A DNA stretch of 64,000 nucleotides from NCBI RefSeq assembly GCF_009739905.1, contig NZ_CP034279.1, positions 2,976,001 to 3,040,000 on the forward strand. The letters are read 5' to 3'. The position numbers and the translations under genes are program-made. The DNA comes from Streptomyces ficellus (GTDB lineage: Bacteria; Actinomycetota; Actinomycetes; Streptomycetales; Streptomycetaceae). Shown here piece by piece: positions 43,596 to 53,706 of this stretch. Each line of letters starts with the position of its first letter. The stretch's first letter is position 1. Under the pieces are notes generated by a model. That model worked only from the letters and a program-made list of their open reading frames with translations. It was not told the origin of the DNA and did not search any database.

Positions 43596-45179
43596 TCAGA
43601 ACAGCGTGTCGGCGGCGAAGCGCAGCACCAGCTGCGGGTAGCCCGACAGGACCACGCCCGCGACGGCCGTCAAGGCGATGGCCACGGTGACGGGCGCGGG
43701 GGTGGACGCGAGGGCGGTCGCCGCGGTGGGCGCGGGAGTGGGCCGCTCCTCCACGGACGGCCGGGCGGGGGCGCCCTCCGGGGTGCGGAACAGCACCGCC
43801 GTCCATTGCAGGTAGTAGTAGAGGGCGATCACGACGTTGAGACCCATGACGACGGCGAGCCAGCCGAGGCCCGCGTCGACCGCCGCCGAGAAGACGGTGA
43901 CCTTGGCGAAGAGGCCGATGATGCCCGGCGGCAGGCCGGCCAGGCACAGCAGGAAGAACCCCATGACCAGGGCGGCGCCGGGCCGGGTGGCGTACAGGCC
44001 CCGGTAGTCGGAGATCCGGTTCAGCGGGTGCGCGCGGGCGACCAGGGCGGCCACCGCGAACGCGCCGAGGTTCACCACGGCGTACATCAGGGCGTACGCG
44101 ACGGTGGCGCCGATCTGGTCGTCCCCGGAGTACGCCGCCGCCGCGATCGGCACCAACAGGTAGCCCGCCTGGGCCACCGACGACCAGGCCAGCAGCCGTA
44201 CCGCGCTCCACGCGCGCGTGGGGGCCTGCCGGAGGGCGGCCACGTTGCCGACGGTCATGGTGAGCGCGGCGAGGACCGCGAGCGCCGGTCCCCACACGTC
44301 CGCGTACGTCGGGAAGGCGATGACGGTCACCAGGATGAGGCCGGTGAAGCCGACCGCCTTGCCGACGACGGACAGGTAGGCGGCGATGGGCAGCGGCGCG
44401 CCGACGTAGGTGTCGGGGACCCAGAAGTGGAACGGGACCGCCGCCGTCTTGAAGGCGAATCCCACGAGGGTGAGGGCGACGCCCGCCTTGGCGAGGGTCT
44501 CCAGCCGCGCCGGGACGTCGTCCAGGCTCTGGGCGATCTCGGTCAGATGGAGCGTGCCGGTCGCCGCGTACACGAAGCTGACGCCGAGCAGCATCACGGC
44601 GGTGGCCGTGACGGAGGAGAGGAAGAACTTCAGCGCCGCCTCGCCGGACATCCGGTAGCCCCGCTTGAGGCCGACGAGCGCGAAGGCGGGCAGCGAGGCG
44701 ACCTCCAGGGCGACGACCAGCGTCGCGAGGTCGCGGGAGGCGGGCAGCAGGGCGGCGCCGGCGGCCGAGGAGAGCAGCAGGAACCAGAACTCGCCGGCCG
44801 GGAGCCTCTCCTTGGTGTCGTGGAGCGACAGCAGTGCCGTCAGGAGGGCCCCGCCGAGCACCAGGAACTGGATGACCAGGGTGAAGTGGTCGGCGGTGTA
44901 GCTGCACGCGTCGACGTCGGTGGTCAGGCAGAAGGTGCTGCGGTCGCCCTTGCGCAGCGGTACGAGGGCGAGGATCGCGACGGCGAGGCCGGCGATCGCG
45001 CAGCCGCCGAGGAACTGCTTGCGCTCCTTGGGCACGAACAGGTCGGCGACCAGCACGACCAGGCCGACCACGGCGGCGATGGTCGGCGGGGCGATGGCGG
45101 CCCAGTCAACGGACTGGACGAGATCGCCCGCGCTCGACGCGTTCGCGGCGCCCGGAGCACTCGTGGCGGCGAGGGTCAC
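43596..45179 (-). CDS. nuoN: NADH-quinone oxidoreductase subunit N
   Basis: NuoN, 527 residues from a GTG at 45179 that overlaps the nuoM stop (GTGA). About 14 membrane segments are seen, with the antiporter-like core GFAFKTAAVPFHFWVPDTYVGAP (the conserved Lys) and LLAWSSVAQAGYLLVPIA. It is one of the three proton-pumping antiporter-like subunits of complex I and the last gene of the operon. Confidence 0.95.
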   Translation of the reverse strand: MTLAATSAPGAANASSAGDLVQSVDWAAIAPPTIAAVVGLVVLVADLFVPKERKQFLGGCAIAGLAVAILALVPLRKGDRSTFCLTTDVDACSYTADHFTLVIQFLVLGGALLTALLSLHDTKERLPAGEFWFLLLSSAAGAALLPASRDLATLVVALEVASLPAFALVGLKRGYRMSGEAALKFFLSSVTATAVMLLGVSFVYAATGTLHLTEIAQSLDDVPARLETLAKAGVALTLVGFAFKTAAVPFHFWVPDTYVGAPLPIAAYLSVVGKAVGFTGLILVTVIAFPTYADVWGPALAVLAALTMTVGNVAALRQAPTRAWSAVRLLAWSSVAQAGYLLVPIAAAAYSGDDQIGATVAYALMYAVVNLGAFAVAALVARAHPLNRISDYRGLYATRPGAALVMGFFLLCLAGLPPGIIGLFAKVTVFSAAVDAGLGWLAVVMGLNVVIALYYYLQWTAVLFRTPEGAPARPSVEERPTPAPTAATALASTPAPVTVAIALTAVAGVVLSGYPQLVLRFAADTLF

Positions 45180-46753
45180 GACTTGCCTCCTGCGAGGAGC
45201 TTCTGCACGGCCGGATCGGTCAGGCCGAGGAGGACCGCGGGCCAGAGGCCGGCGACGACGGTGAGGACGGCCAGGGGCGACCAGGCCGCGAACTCGTACC
45301 GCTGGATGTCGGGGAGGGCCGGCTGGTCGGGGCCGGGCCGGGCGCCCATGCACACCCTCCGCACGACGACCAGGAGGTACGCGGCCGTGAGCAGGGTGCC
45401 GAACGCGCCGACGGCCATGAAGGTGAGGAACGCGGGGCGGCTGAGGCCCTCGGCCGGCCGGAACGCGCCGAACAGCGCGAGCATCTCGCCCCAGAACCCG
45501 GCCAGGCCGGGCAGCCCGAGCGAGGCGACGGCGGCGAAGGCGAGGAGGCCGCCGAGGCGGGGCGCGCGGCCGTAGAGCGCGGCGCCGGTGGCGCCGGCGA
45601 GGGTGTCGAGGTCGGCGGTGCCGTACCGGTCCTTGATGGCGCCGACCAGGAAGAACAGCAGGCCGGTGATCAGGCCGTGGGCGACGTTGGCGAAGAGCGC
45701 GCCGTTGACCCCGGTGGGCGTCATGGTCGCGATGCCGAGGAGGACGAAGCCCATGTGGCCCACGGAGGAGTAGGCGATCAGGCGCTTGAGGTCGCCCTTC
45801 GCGCCGGTGCGCGCGAGGGAGAGGCAGGCGAGTGATCCGTAGATGATGCCGGCGGCGGCGAACGCGGCGAGGTACGGCGCGAGGACGTGCATGCCGTCCG
45901 GCGTGATCGGCAAAGCAATCCGGACGAATCCGTACGTACCCATCTTCAGCAGGACACCGGCGAGGAGGACGGAGCCGACGGTGGGCGCGGCGGTGTGGGC
46001 GTCCGGCAGCCAACTGTGCAGCGGCCACATCGGGGTCTTCACCGCGAGCCCGATCCCCACCGCGAGAACCGCGATGACCTGCACGGACGTGGTGATGTCA
46101 CGGCCGTTGTCAGTGGCGAGTGCCACCATGTCGAACGTGCCCGCCTTCAGCCCGATGAGGAGCAGGCCCAGCAGCATGACGACCGAACCGAGCAGCGTGT
46201 AGAGGATGAAGCGCCAGGCGGCCGCCCGGCGTCCCTCGCCGCCCCAGCGGGCGATGAGGAAGTACATCGGGATGAGCACCATCTCGAAGGCCAGGAAGAA
46301 CAGCAGCAGGTCGAGGACGGCGAAGGTCGCCAGCGTGCCGGACTCGAGGACGAGCAGCAGCGCGACGAAGGCCCGGGGCGACGGGCCCGCGGGCATCTTG
46401 AAGTAGCTGTACAGCGCGCAGAGGAAGGTCAGCAGCGCGGTCAGGACCAGGAGGGGGAGGGAAATGCCGTCGATGCCGAGATGGATCCGCACGTCGAGCG
46501 CGGGGATCCAGCTGATGTCCGTCGTGGCCTGCATCCTCGACGGCTGGTCGTGGTCGAAACCGAGCGTGAGGACGATCGCGGCGGCGAGGATCGCGCCGGT
46601 GACGGTCACACCGTGGCGGAGCACGGCCTGGTCCGGGGACTTCCCCTTCAGCCCGGGCGGGGCGGGCAGGAGGGCCGCCGCGGCGCCGATGAGCGGGCCG
46701 ACGACGATGAACGCGAGAAGGAACTGCATCACGGATTCGCTGATATCGATCAC
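45176..46753 (-). CDS. nuoM: NADH-quinone oxidoreductase subunit M
   Basis: NuoM, 525 residues from a GTG at 46753 (an in-frame ATG lies 24 bases further in). The antiporter core has LAVKTPMWPLHSWLPDAHTAAPTVGSVLLAGVLLKMGTYG, with the channel Lys and His residues, and LIAYSSVGHMGFVLLG. It is a proton-pumping membrane subunit, between nuoL and nuoN in the operon. Confidence 0.95.
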   Translation of the reverse strand: MIDISESVMQFLLAFIVVGPLIGAAAALLPAPPGLKGKSPDQAVLRHGVTVTGAILAAAIVLTLGFDHDQPSRMQATTDISWIPALDVRIHLGIDGISLPLLVLTALLTFLCALYSYFKMPAGPSPRAFVALLLVLESGTLATFAVLDLLLFFLAFEMVLIPMYFLIARWGGEGRRAAAWRFILYTLLGSVVMLLGLLLIGLKAGTFDMVALATDNGRDITTSVQVIAVLAVGIGLAVKTPMWPLHSWLPDAHTAAPTVGSVLLAGVLLKMGTYGFVRIALPITPDGMHVLAPYLAAFAAAGIIYGSLACLSLARTGAKGDLKRLIAYSSVGHMGFVLLGIATMTPTGVNGALFANVAHGLITGLLFFLVGAIKDRYGTADLDTLAGATGAALYGRAPRLGGLLAFAAVASLGLPGLAGFWGEMLALFGAFRPAEGLSRPAFLTFMAVGAFGTLLTAAYLLVVVRRVCMGARPGPDQPALPDIQRYEFAAWSPLAVLTVVAGLWPAVLLGLTDPAVQKLLAGGKS

Positions 46754-46756
46754 GGC

Positions 46757-48757
46757 TCACGACCCGGCGTTGACGTTGGCGAGGGCGACGGCGGCGATCG
46801 CCAGGACGACGGAGCCGGCGAGCAGGGCGCTGAGATAGGTCTGCAGGTTGCCCGTCTGGGCGCGCCGGACGGCCCGCCCCAGCAGGTTGGTGCCACCACC
46901 CGCTGCGCGTACGTAGGTCTCGACGACCTCGCGGTCGAGGAAGGTGACCAGTGAGGCCGCCGCCCTGACGGGGCGGACGAAGAGGGCGGAGTAGACGGCG
47001 TCGAGGTGGAAGCCGGCGGCGGCGTGGCGGTGCAGCGGGCCGAGCAGCAGGCGTCCGGGGTCGGCGGGGTCGGGGGCCGAGGCCGGGTCACCGTAGGCGG
47101 GGGTGTGCGTGGCGATCGCCTCCGCCTCGGAGACGGCCGGGTCGGCCTGGGGGTGGGCCGCGACCGCGCCGATCGGGGTGCGGCCGGCCATCGCCGTGGT
47201 GTGCCGCCAGGTGGCGTAGGTGACGAGCCCGCCGACGAGCGCGATGCCGGTGCCGAGGACCGCGGTGGTGACGGTCGGCGTCAGGGCGTGGCCGTCGAAC
47301 CAGTCACCGAGGACGCCCACGGACAGACCGAAGGCGAGGGAGGGCAGGGCGAGCACCCACAGGACGGCGTTCATGACGAGCGGCTGCCGGCCGTGGTCGG
47401 GGGCCTCGGTGCCCCGGCCGCGGAAGACCAGCAGCCACAGGCGGGTCGCGTAGGCGGCCGTGAGGAGGGCGGTGAGCAGTCCGGAGACGAGGACCACCCA
47501 GCCGGCCGCGGCGGGCGCGGTGGACCCGTCGCCGAGTGCGGTGTGCTCGGCGGCCACCAGGACGGCCTCCTTGGAGAAGAAGCCGGCGAAGGGCGGGATC
47601 GCGGCGAGCGCCAGCAGGGCGATCGTCATCGTCCAGTACGCGTCGGGGATGCGGCCGGCGAGGCCCCGCATGCGGGACATGGCGGCCAGCGAGTTCGTAC
47701 CGGCGGCGTGGATGATCACGCCGGCGGCGAGGAACAGCAGCGCCTTGAACGCTCCGTGCGACAGGAGGTGGAAGACGGCCGCGCCCCGGTCGCCGGCGGC
47801 CAGGGCGCCGGACATGTAGCCGAGCTGGCCGATGGTCGAGTAGGCGAGGACCCGTTTGATGTCGTCCTGCGCGAGGGCGGCCAGTCCGGAGCCGACCATC
47901 GTGACGGCGGCCATCACGGCGAGCACGGTCATGGCCGCGGCGGAGGCCGCGAAGACGGGGAGGAGACGGGCCACGAAGTAGATGCCGGCGGCGACCATCG
48001 TCGCGGCGTGGATCAGTGCGGACACCGGCGTCGGGCCGGCCATGGCGTCCGGGAGCCAGGTGTGCAGCGGGAACTGCGCGGACTTGCCGGCGACGCCCGC
48101 GAGCAGCAGCAGCGCGATCAGGGTGGGGTGCTCGATGCCGCCCGCGGCGACGGCGCCGAGGACCCCGGTGATCCGGAACGTGCCGGCGTCGGCGGCCAGC
48201 GCGAACAGACCGATGAGGAAGGGGACGTCGCCGAGCTTGGTGACCAGGAAGGCCTTGAGGGAGGCGGCCCGCGCCTCGGGCGTCTCCCAGTAGTGGCCGA
48301 CGAGGAAGTACGAGCAGATGCCCATGATCTCCCAGCCGACCAGCAGCACCATCAGGTCGCCGGAGTAGACGACCAGCAGCATCGCGGAGGTGAACAGGGA
48401 GACGAGCGCCGCGTACGAGGCGTAGCGCGGGTCCTCGCGGAGGTAGGCCGTCGAGTAGAGCTGCACGCACGAGGCGACCACGCCCACCAGGACCGCGGTC
48501 AGGACGGCGAACCCGTCCAGGTGGAGGGCCAGGTCGATCGGCACCGAGCCGGTCGGAGTGAGCTGGGTCGACGCGTCGATCGCCCTGCCGCCGCCCTGGC
48601 GTACGGCGACCAGGACGGCGAGGACGAGGGCGGCGGCCGTCGGCAGCACGGCCAGGGGGCGTACGAACCCCGGCGCGGTGCGGCCGAGCGCGAGCCCGGC
48701 GACGGCACCGAGGAAGGGAAGGAGGGGAACGAGGACGGCGAGGGTCGTGGTGGTCAC
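46757..48757 (-). CDS. nuoL: NADH-quinone oxidoreductase subunit L
   Basis: NuoL, 666 residues from a GTG at 48757 that overlaps the nuoK stop. [42 protein letters not shown] is the conserved antiporter region; the long C-terminal part contains the lateral helix and a membrane anchor. It is the most distal proton-pumping subunit. Confidence 0.95.
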   Translation of the reverse strand: MTTTTLAVLVPLLPFLGAVAGLALGRTAPGFVRPLAVLPTAAALVLAVLVAVRQGGGRAIDASTQLTPTGSVPIDLALHLDGFAVLTAVLVGVVASCVQLYSTAYLREDPRYASYAALVSLFTSAMLLVVYSGDLMVLLVGWEIMGICSYFLVGHYWETPEARAASLKAFLVTKLGDVPFLIGLFALAADAGTFRITGVLGAVAAGGIEHPTLIALLLLAGVAGKSAQFPLHTWLPDAMAGPTPVSALIHAATMVAAGIYFVARLLPVFAASAAAMTVLAVMAAVTMVGSGLAALAQDDIKRVLAYSTIGQLGYMSGALAAGDRGAAVFHLLSHGAFKALLFLAAGVIIHAAGTNSLAAMSRMRGLAGRIPDAYWTMTIALLALAAIPPFAGFFSKEAVLVAAEHTALGDGSTAPAAAGWVVLVSGLLTALLTAAYATRLWLLVFRGRGTEAPDHGRQPLVMNAVLWVLALPSLAFGLSVGVLGDWFDGHALTPTVTTAVLGTGIALVGGLVTYATWRHTTAMAGRTPIGAVAAHPQADPAVSEAEAIATHTPAYGDPASAPDPADPGRLLLGPLHRHAAAGFHLDAVYSALFVRPVRAAASLVTFLDREVVETYVRAAGGGTNLLGRAVRRAQTGNLQTYLSALLAGSVVLAIAAVALANVNAGS

Positions 48758-49131
48758 GCGGCGGCCTCAGCCTTCTCGTCGGGGCCCGCGGTCTCGGCGG
48801 CACCGGCGGTCCGGTCCGCGTCGTTGGTCTCGGCGTTGTCGCGGAGCTTGTCGATGTCCGAGGTGCCGCGGTTGCGGTGGACCATCAGGACGATCGCCAG
48901 CCCGATGCCGATCTCGGCGGCGGCGATGGCGATGGTGAAGAGGGTCAGCGCCTGGCCGGCGTGCAGGGCGTCGCGCAGCCAGACGTCGAAGGCGACCAGG
49001 TTGAGGTTGACGGCGTTGAGCATCAGCTCGACGGACATCAGGACCAGGATCGCGTTGCGGCGGGCGAGGACCCCGTACAGGCCGGTGCAGAACAGCAGGA
49101 CGGCGAGGACCGCCGGGTAGGCGAGGTGCAT
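48754..49131 (-). CDS. nuoK: NADH-quinone oxidoreductase subunit K
   Basis: NuoK, 125 residues with three membrane segments. [23 protein letters not shown] and [18 protein letters not shown] carry the conserved membrane Glu residues of the proton path. A charged C-terminal tail ([21 protein letters not shown]) extends beyond the usual end. The ATG overlaps the nuoJ stop (ATGA). Confidence 0.95.
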   Translation of the reverse strand: MHLAYPAVLAVLLFCTGLYGVLARRNAILVLMSVELMLNAVNLNLVAFDVWLRDALHAGQALTLFTIAIAAAEIGIGLAIVLMVHRNRGTSDIDKLRDNAETNDADRTAGAAETAGPDEKAEAAA

Positions 49132-49682
49132 CAGTTGCCGCCCTCCTGGTCGCGGTCCCGGCGGGACAGGACGATCGCGCCGACGAGCGCGGCCAGGAGG
49201 AGGACGGAGAGCGCCTCGAAGGGCAGTACCCAGTGCCGGAAGAGGATCGCGCCGGACACCTTCGTGGAGCCCTGGGCGGGCCCGTCGAGGTCGATCCAGG
49301 TGGCGCGGAACGCGTCGACGACCACCCAGACGAGGGCGGCCGCGGCGGCCACGGCGACCGCCAGGGCGGCCGGGCGGTTGCCGGAGTCGGCGTCCTCGGA
49401 GCGGCCGATCGGCGCCTTGGTGAGCATCAGACCGAAGAGGAGGAGGACGACGACGGAACCGACGTAGATCAGCACCTGGACCCAGGCGATGAACTCCGCG
49501 GTGAGGAGGAGGTACTCGACGGCCAGCCCGCCGAGCGCCACGACCAGCCACAGGGCGGCGTGCACCAGCTGCTTGGTGGTGACCGTGACGACGGCGGCGC
49601 CGAGGGTGACGATGCCGACGAGGACGAAGGCGATCTCCACACCGGTGGGCGACAGGAAGCCGTGGGTGGCGGCGAGCGTCAC
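49131..49682 (-). CDS. nuoJ: NADH-quinone oxidoreductase subunit J
   Basis: NuoJ, 183 residues from a GTG at 49682 that overlaps the nuoI stop. Five membrane segments are seen; [24 protein letters not shown] holds the conserved segment with the pi-bulge helix. It links the quinone site to the membrane arm. Confidence 0.93.
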   Translation of the reverse strand: MTLAATHGFLSPTGVEIAFVLVGIVTLGAAVVTVTTKQLVHAALWLVVALGGLAVEYLLLTAEFIAWVQVLIYVGSVVVLLLFGLMLTKAPIGRSEDADSGNRPAALAVAVAAAAALVWVVVDAFRATWIDLDGPAQGSTKVSGAILFRHWVLPFEALSVLLLAALVGAIVLSRRDRDQEGGN

Positions 49683-50377
49683 GCGGTTCCTCCCTCGGCC
49701 GGGGGCTGCGGCTTGCCGGTGCCGGGCGCGGGCGGCACGGGAGGAGCGCCGGGCGCGGCGGAACCGGGCGCGGCGGGTCCGCCGGTCCCCGTCGCCGGGG
49801 CGGTCCCGGTCGCCGGGGCGGTCCCGGTCGCCGGGGCGGCTTCGGCGGCGGCCTGGGCGGCGGCGAGCTTCTCGGCCGCCTTGCGGGCGGCGGCGATCTC
49901 CTTGGGCTCCTCGGCGCCGGGGTCGAGGGCGGGCGGTTCGGGGACCGTCCACATCCACTCCCGGAGCTTGTCCCGCTCGTGGGTGAGCTCGTGGATGTCC
50001 GTCTCCGCGTACTCGAACTCCGGCGACCAGAACAGCGCGTCGAAAGGACAGACCTCGATGCAGATACCGCAGTACATGCACAGCGCGAAGTCGATGGCGA
50101 AGCGGTCGAGGACGTTGCGGCTGCGCTCCCGGCCACCGGGGGCGGCGGCCGGGATCGTCTCCTTGTGGGAGTCGATGTAGATGCACCAGTCGGGGCACTC
50201 GCGGGCGCAGAGCATGCAGACCGTGCAGTTCTCCTCGAACAGGCCGATCACGCCACGCGTGCGGGGCGGGAGCTCGGGCTGTGCGTCGGGGTACTGCGCG
50301 GTGTGGCTCTTCCTCGTCATCGTGCGGAGGGTGACGGCGAGGCCCTTCGCCAGGCCGGATCCGGGGATCGGAGGCAT
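49679..50377 (-). CDS. nuoI: NADH-quinone oxidoreductase subunit I
   Basis: NuoI, 232 residues from an ATG at 50377. Two 4Fe-4S motifs, [16 protein letters not shown] and [15 protein letters not shown], bind clusters N6a and N6b. The C-terminal ~65 residues are low-complexity Ala/Pro/Gly with a threefold APATGT repeat. The same frame is open upstream through nuoH into nuoC because of a frameshift in nuoC; the nuoI start is nevertheless supported by the standard [13 protein letters not shown] start and coupling to nuoH. Confidence 0.94.
   Translation of the reverse strand: MPPIPGSGLAKGLAVTLRTMTRKSHTAQYPDAQPELPPRTRGVIGLFEENCTVCMLCARECPDWCIYIDSHKETIPAAAPGGRERSRNVLDRFAIDFALCMYCGICIEVCPFDALFWSPEFEYAETDIHELTHERDKLREWMWTVPEPPALDPGAEEPKEIAAARKAAEKLAAAQAAAEAAPATGTAPATGTAPATGTGGPAAPGSAAPGAPPVPPAPGTGKPQPPAEGGTA
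49791..49844 (-). repeat. 18-bp tandem repeat in nuoI
   Basis: Three copies of an 18-bp unit (GTCGCCGGGGCGGTCCCG on the plus strand) encode APATGT repeats in the disordered NuoI tail. It is a length-variable site. Confidence 0.8.
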
Positions 50378-51345
50378 TACTGGATCACCACCTTGACGAT
50401 GCCGGTGAGGGCGATCTGGGCGAGGGCGAGCGGGACGAGCGTGGTCCAGGCGAGCTTCTGCAGCTGGTCCTCGCGCAGTCGCGGGTAGCTCACGCGCAGC
50501 CAGATCACGACGAAGGCGAGCACGGCCGTCTTGAGCAGGGTCCACACCCAGCCGAGACCCTCGGCCCCGAAGGGTCCGTGCCAGCCGCCGAGGAACAGGA
50601 CGGTGGTCAGACCGCACAGGACGACGATGCCGGCGTACTCGGCCAGCAGGAACAACGCGAAGCGCAGACCGGTGTACTCGGTGTACGCGCCGAAGATGAT
50701 CTCGGAGTCGGCGACCGGCATGTCGAAGGGCGGGCGCTGGAGTTCGGCGAGCCCCGCTACGAAGAACACGAGCGCGCCGACGATCTGCCAGGGCACCCAC
50801 CACCACTCGAACGCGTCGAGGATGCCGGGGAGCGACACCGTGCCGGCCGCCATGGCGACGGAGGCGGCGGTGAGCAGCATGGGCAGCTCGTAGGCGAGGA
50901 GCTGGGCGGCGGTGCGCAGGCCGCCGAGGAGGGAGAATTTGTTGGCGGACGCCCAGCCCGCCATGAGCGAGCCGAGCACGCCGACACCCATCATGGCCAG
51001 CACGAAGAAGATGCCCGCGTCGACGACCTCGCCGACGGCCCCTTCGCCCGGCCCGACGGGGATGGCGACCAGGACGAGGAGGTACGGGAGGAGGGCGACG
51101 GCGGGGGCGAGTTGGAAGATGCGGCGGTCGGCGTTGGCCGGGACCACGTCCTCCTTCTGCGCGAACTTCACCCCGTCGGCGACGAGCTGCGCCCAGCCGT
51201 GGAACCCGCCGGCGTACATGGGGCCCAGGCGGCCCTGCATGTGGGCCATGACCTTGTGCTCGGTCTGGCCGATCACCAGGGGCAGGACCAGGAACACGGC
51301 GAAGACGACGAGCAGCCGGAGGGCGACGTCGAGTACGTCGTTCAC
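50377..51345 (-). CDS. nuoH: NADH-quinone oxidoreductase subunit H
   Basis: NuoH, 322 residues from a GTG at 51345. Eight or so membrane segments; [32 protein letters not shown] is the conserved quinone-chamber loop, and [39 protein letters not shown] is the family signature. It directly follows nuoC, skipping the expected nuoD-E-F-G. The GTG overlaps a TGA that would end nuoC in the corrected frame. Confidence 0.95.
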   Translation of the reverse strand: MNDVLDVALRLLVVFAVFLVLPLVIGQTEHKVMAHMQGRLGPMYAGGFHGWAQLVADGVKFAQKEDVVPANADRRIFQLAPAVALLPYLLVLVAIPVGPGEGAVGEVVDAGIFFVLAMMGVGVLGSLMAGWASANKFSLLGGLRTAAQLLAYELPMLLTAASVAMAAGTVSLPGILDAFEWWWVPWQIVGALVFFVAGLAELQRPPFDMPVADSEIIFGAYTEYTGLRFALFLLAEYAGIVVLCGLTTVLFLGGWHGPFGAEGLGWVWTLLKTAVLAFVVIWLRVSYPRLREDQLQKLAWTTLVPLALAQIALTGIVKVVIQ

Positions 51346-52549
51346 GCGTCTCCTCCGTTGTTCGCTCGTCCGTCGGTCGTGCGGTCGTCAGTCGTGCGTT
51401 CGCCGGCCGGTGCGCCGCTGTCGGTGCGGTCGTCGGCCGATCGGTCACGCATCGTGCGCTTGTCGGCCGGTGCGCCGCTGTCGGTACGGTCGTCGGCCGG
51501 TCGGTCGCCCGTCGTGCGCTTGTCGGCCTCGTCGGACGATTGCTCGCCGGGCGAGGTTCGGTCCTCCGGCGTGGGTCGCGGGTCCGTGGCCCGGGGCCGG
51601 GCGCGCCGGCCCCGGGGGCCGGGGCTGGGGCGTCGTCGTCGAAGGCGGGGCGCGGGTTGTTCCAGGGGGCGTCCGCGCTGCGGGTGCGGGGCGGGGGCGC
51701 CGGGGGCGTCTCGGTCGCCGGTTCCTCGCGCCGGCGGGGGCCCGCCGGGGCGGCGGACTGGCTGGCCGAGCCGTCGGAGGCGCTGCGCGTACGGCGCGGC
51801 CGGGGTGCCGCCTCGGGTGCGGTGCCCTGGGGTGCCTCCGCCGGTGCCTCGCCGGTGGGCGCCGCCTGGCTCGCCGAGCCCTCGCCGGCCGTGCGCGTGC
51901 GGCGGACCGGGCGGTCACCGGCGGGGCGCGCCGCGCGGGCCGGGCGGGCGGGGGCGGGTGGGAGCTGGCCCTTGAGGGGACCCCATTCGTTCGGGTCCGG
52001 AACGCCGGGCGGCAGCATCTGGCGCCGCTTGGGGCCGCCGTGCGCCGCGCCCGCCGCCGGCTCCCCCGGCTCCTTGGCGCCCGGCCACGCCTTGGCCACG
52101 CGGGCGGCCAGCACGAAGTCCTTCCGCAGCGGATGGCCCTCGAAGCCCTCCGGCAGCAGCAGCGGCACCAGGTGCGGGTGGCCGGTGAACGTCACGCCGA
52201 ACATCTCGTACGTCTCGCGCTCGTGCCAGGCGGCTCCGGCGTAGACGCCGACGGCGCTCGGCAGGGCGGGGGCGTCGTGCGGGACGGTCGTGCGCAGCAG
52301 GAGCCGCCGCACCCGGCCGCTCTCCAGGGCGGCGACGTGCGCGCAGACGCGGAAGCCCGTGGCGGGCTCGTCGACGGCGCTGAGCCAGTCGAAATAGGTG
52401 CAGCCCAGCTCGTCCCGGGCGGTCTCCAGGGCGGCGGTCCAGGCGCCGGCGGGGACGTCGACCGTCAGCAGGTCGTAGGTCCGCTCGGCCGTCGCCTCGT
52501 CGCCGAAGAGCTCGGTGACGGCGTCGGGAAGGCGGTCGTACGCGGTCAC
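51342..52549 (-). CDS. nuoC: NADH-quinone oxidoreductase subunit C with disordered tail; frameshifted in this sequence
   Basis: The NuoC core (about 160 residues from the GTG at 52549) is intact: [38 protein letters not shown] is the family motif. A low-complexity tail rich in Pro, Ala, Arg and Ser follows. Near 51575-51640 the frame with Streptomyces-like codons shifts by one. The shifted frame ends ...[14 protein letters not shown] and a TGA at 51342 that overlaps the nuoH GTG (GTGA), the coupling used by most other genes of this operon. Without the shift the frame stays open to 49679, running through nuoH and into nuoI. A missing base (sequencing error, mutation, or -1 recoding) is the simplest reading. 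The core function should be kept. Confidence 0.72.
51361..51540 (-). repeat. 60-bp tandem repeats in the nuoC tail
   Basis: Three consecutive 60-bp units (each with CAGCGGCGCACCGGCCG and GACGACCG on the minus strand) run from 51361 to 51540. In the corrected frame they encode repeats of [14 protein letters not shown]. Confidence 0.75.
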
Positions 52550-53124
52550 GCCGTACCTCCCGGAGGGGGCACCAGGCCGCTGCGCAGCTGGGCGGCCGAC
52601 GAGGAGCGCCCGTGGCCGTACCGCTCGCTGAGCGACTCGCGGGCGATCTTCTCCTGGAGCTTGAGGATGCCCTGGAGCAGCGCTTCCGGTCGCGGCGGAC
52701 AGCCGGGTACGTACACGTCGACCGGGATGATCTGGTCGACGCCCTTGGTGACGGAGTACGAGTCCCAGTACGGGCCGCCGCAGTTGGAGCAGGCGCCGAA
52801 GGAGATGACGTACTTGGGCTCGGGCATCTGCTCGTACAGCCGCTTGACCGCGGGCGCCATCTTGTCCGTGACCGTGCCGGACACGACCATGAGGTCGGCC
52901 TGGCGCGGCCCCGGCGCGAAGGGGATCACGCCGAGCCGGATGAAGTCGTGCCGCGCCATCGACGCCGCGATGAACTCGATCGCGCAGCAGGCGAGCCCGA
53001 AGTTGAAGACCCACAGGCTGTAGCGGCGGCCCCAGTTGAGGACCACCTTCATCGGCTCGGGAGCGAGCCGGGCGAGGGCTCCGAGCCGCTTCGGCTCGGG
53101 AAGATCGACAGGGGTCACGTCCAT
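52546..53124 (-). CDS. nuoB: NADH-quinone oxidoreductase subunit B
   Basis: NuoB, 192 residues from an ATG at 53124 that lies 10 bases inside nuoA. Cluster N2 ligands are all present: the adjacent Cys46-Cys47 ([10 protein letters not shown]), Cys112 (FGACSNCGG) and Cys142 (VPGCPPRPE). The short C-terminal tail is disordered. It makes the last electron step to quinone. Confidence 0.95.
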   Translation of the reverse strand: MDVTPVDLPEPKRLGALARLAPEPMKVVLNWGRRYSLWVFNFGLACCAIEFIAASMARHDFIRLGVIPFAPGPRQADLMVVSGTVTDKMAPAVKRLYEQMPEPKYVISFGACSNCGGPYWDSYSVTKGVDQIIPVDVYVPGCPPRPEALLQGILKLQEKIARESLSERYGHGRSSSAAQLRSGLVPPPGGTA

Positions 53125-53525
53125 GTCAGGACGCCCTTCTTGTACGCGTAGAGCAGTCCAACGGCCAGGAAGCCGAGGAAGATGAACATCTCGACCAGCG
53201 TCGTGGCGCCGTAGCCGGGTGCGGCGAAGACGGTCGCCCACGGGAAGAGGAAGATCGAGTCCACCGCGAAAATGACGTACAGAAAAGCGTAGACGTAGTA
53301 GCGGACCTGGGTGTGGGCCCAGCCCTCGCCCACCGGGTCGACGCCGCACTCGTAGGTCAGCAGCTTCTCCGGCGTCGGCACGACGGGCCGCAGCAGCCGT
53401 CCGGCCGCGAAGGCGACCGCGACGAACAGCACGCCGACGACGGCGAGCAGGCCGACGACCGAGTAGCTCTGGAAATAGTCGGCGGAGAGTACGGTCGTTG
53501 CGGTCCGTACGGTCGGCTCCGGCAC
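53115..53525 (-). CDS. nuoA: NADH-quinone oxidoreductase subunit A
   Basis: NuoA, 136 residues from a GTG at 53525. Three membrane segments and the loop [44 protein letters not shown], the quinone-site signature with the conserved Cys, are present. It is the first gene of the operon; a promoter candidate lies at 53584-53611. Confidence 0.95.
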   Translation of the reverse strand: MPEPTVRTATTVLSADYFQSYSVVGLLAVVGVLFVAVAFAAGRLLRPVVPTPEKLLTYECGVDPVGEGWAHTQVRYYVYAFLYVIFAVDSIFLFPWATVFAAPGYGATTLVEMFIFLGFLAVGLLYAYKKGVLTWT

Positions 53526-53583
53526 GTCCGTGTCCCTCGCTCCCTGCCCTCGCGGCGATGCTTATGCGATCTGTACGCACGGG

Positions 53584-53611
53584 AGTCTAGGCCCTGGCAA
53601 AGCGCCGGTAA
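53584..53611 (-). promoter_or_regulatory. Possible promoter of the nuo operon
   Basis: On the minus strand, TTACCG (53606-53611) and TAGACT (53584-53589) are spaced by 16 bp, about 58 bp upstream of the nuoA start, in the divergent gap to the histidine kinase gene. Confidence 0.4.
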
Positions 53612-53706
53612 TCAGCCGTGCCGCACTTCAGGTGGGGCTACCCCTACTTCGCTTCCCCCCACGAACCCCATGGCACGGGCGGGCCGGGCCCGGCAGGCTG
53701 GTCCGC

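Noticed and set aside
49679..52549. A 956-residue NuoC-NuoI fusion
   Set aside because: The middle of the frame overlaps the whole of nuoH and is Arg-rich shadow sequence; the expected coupled stop at nuoH lies one frame away. A frameshift is more likely than a fusion.
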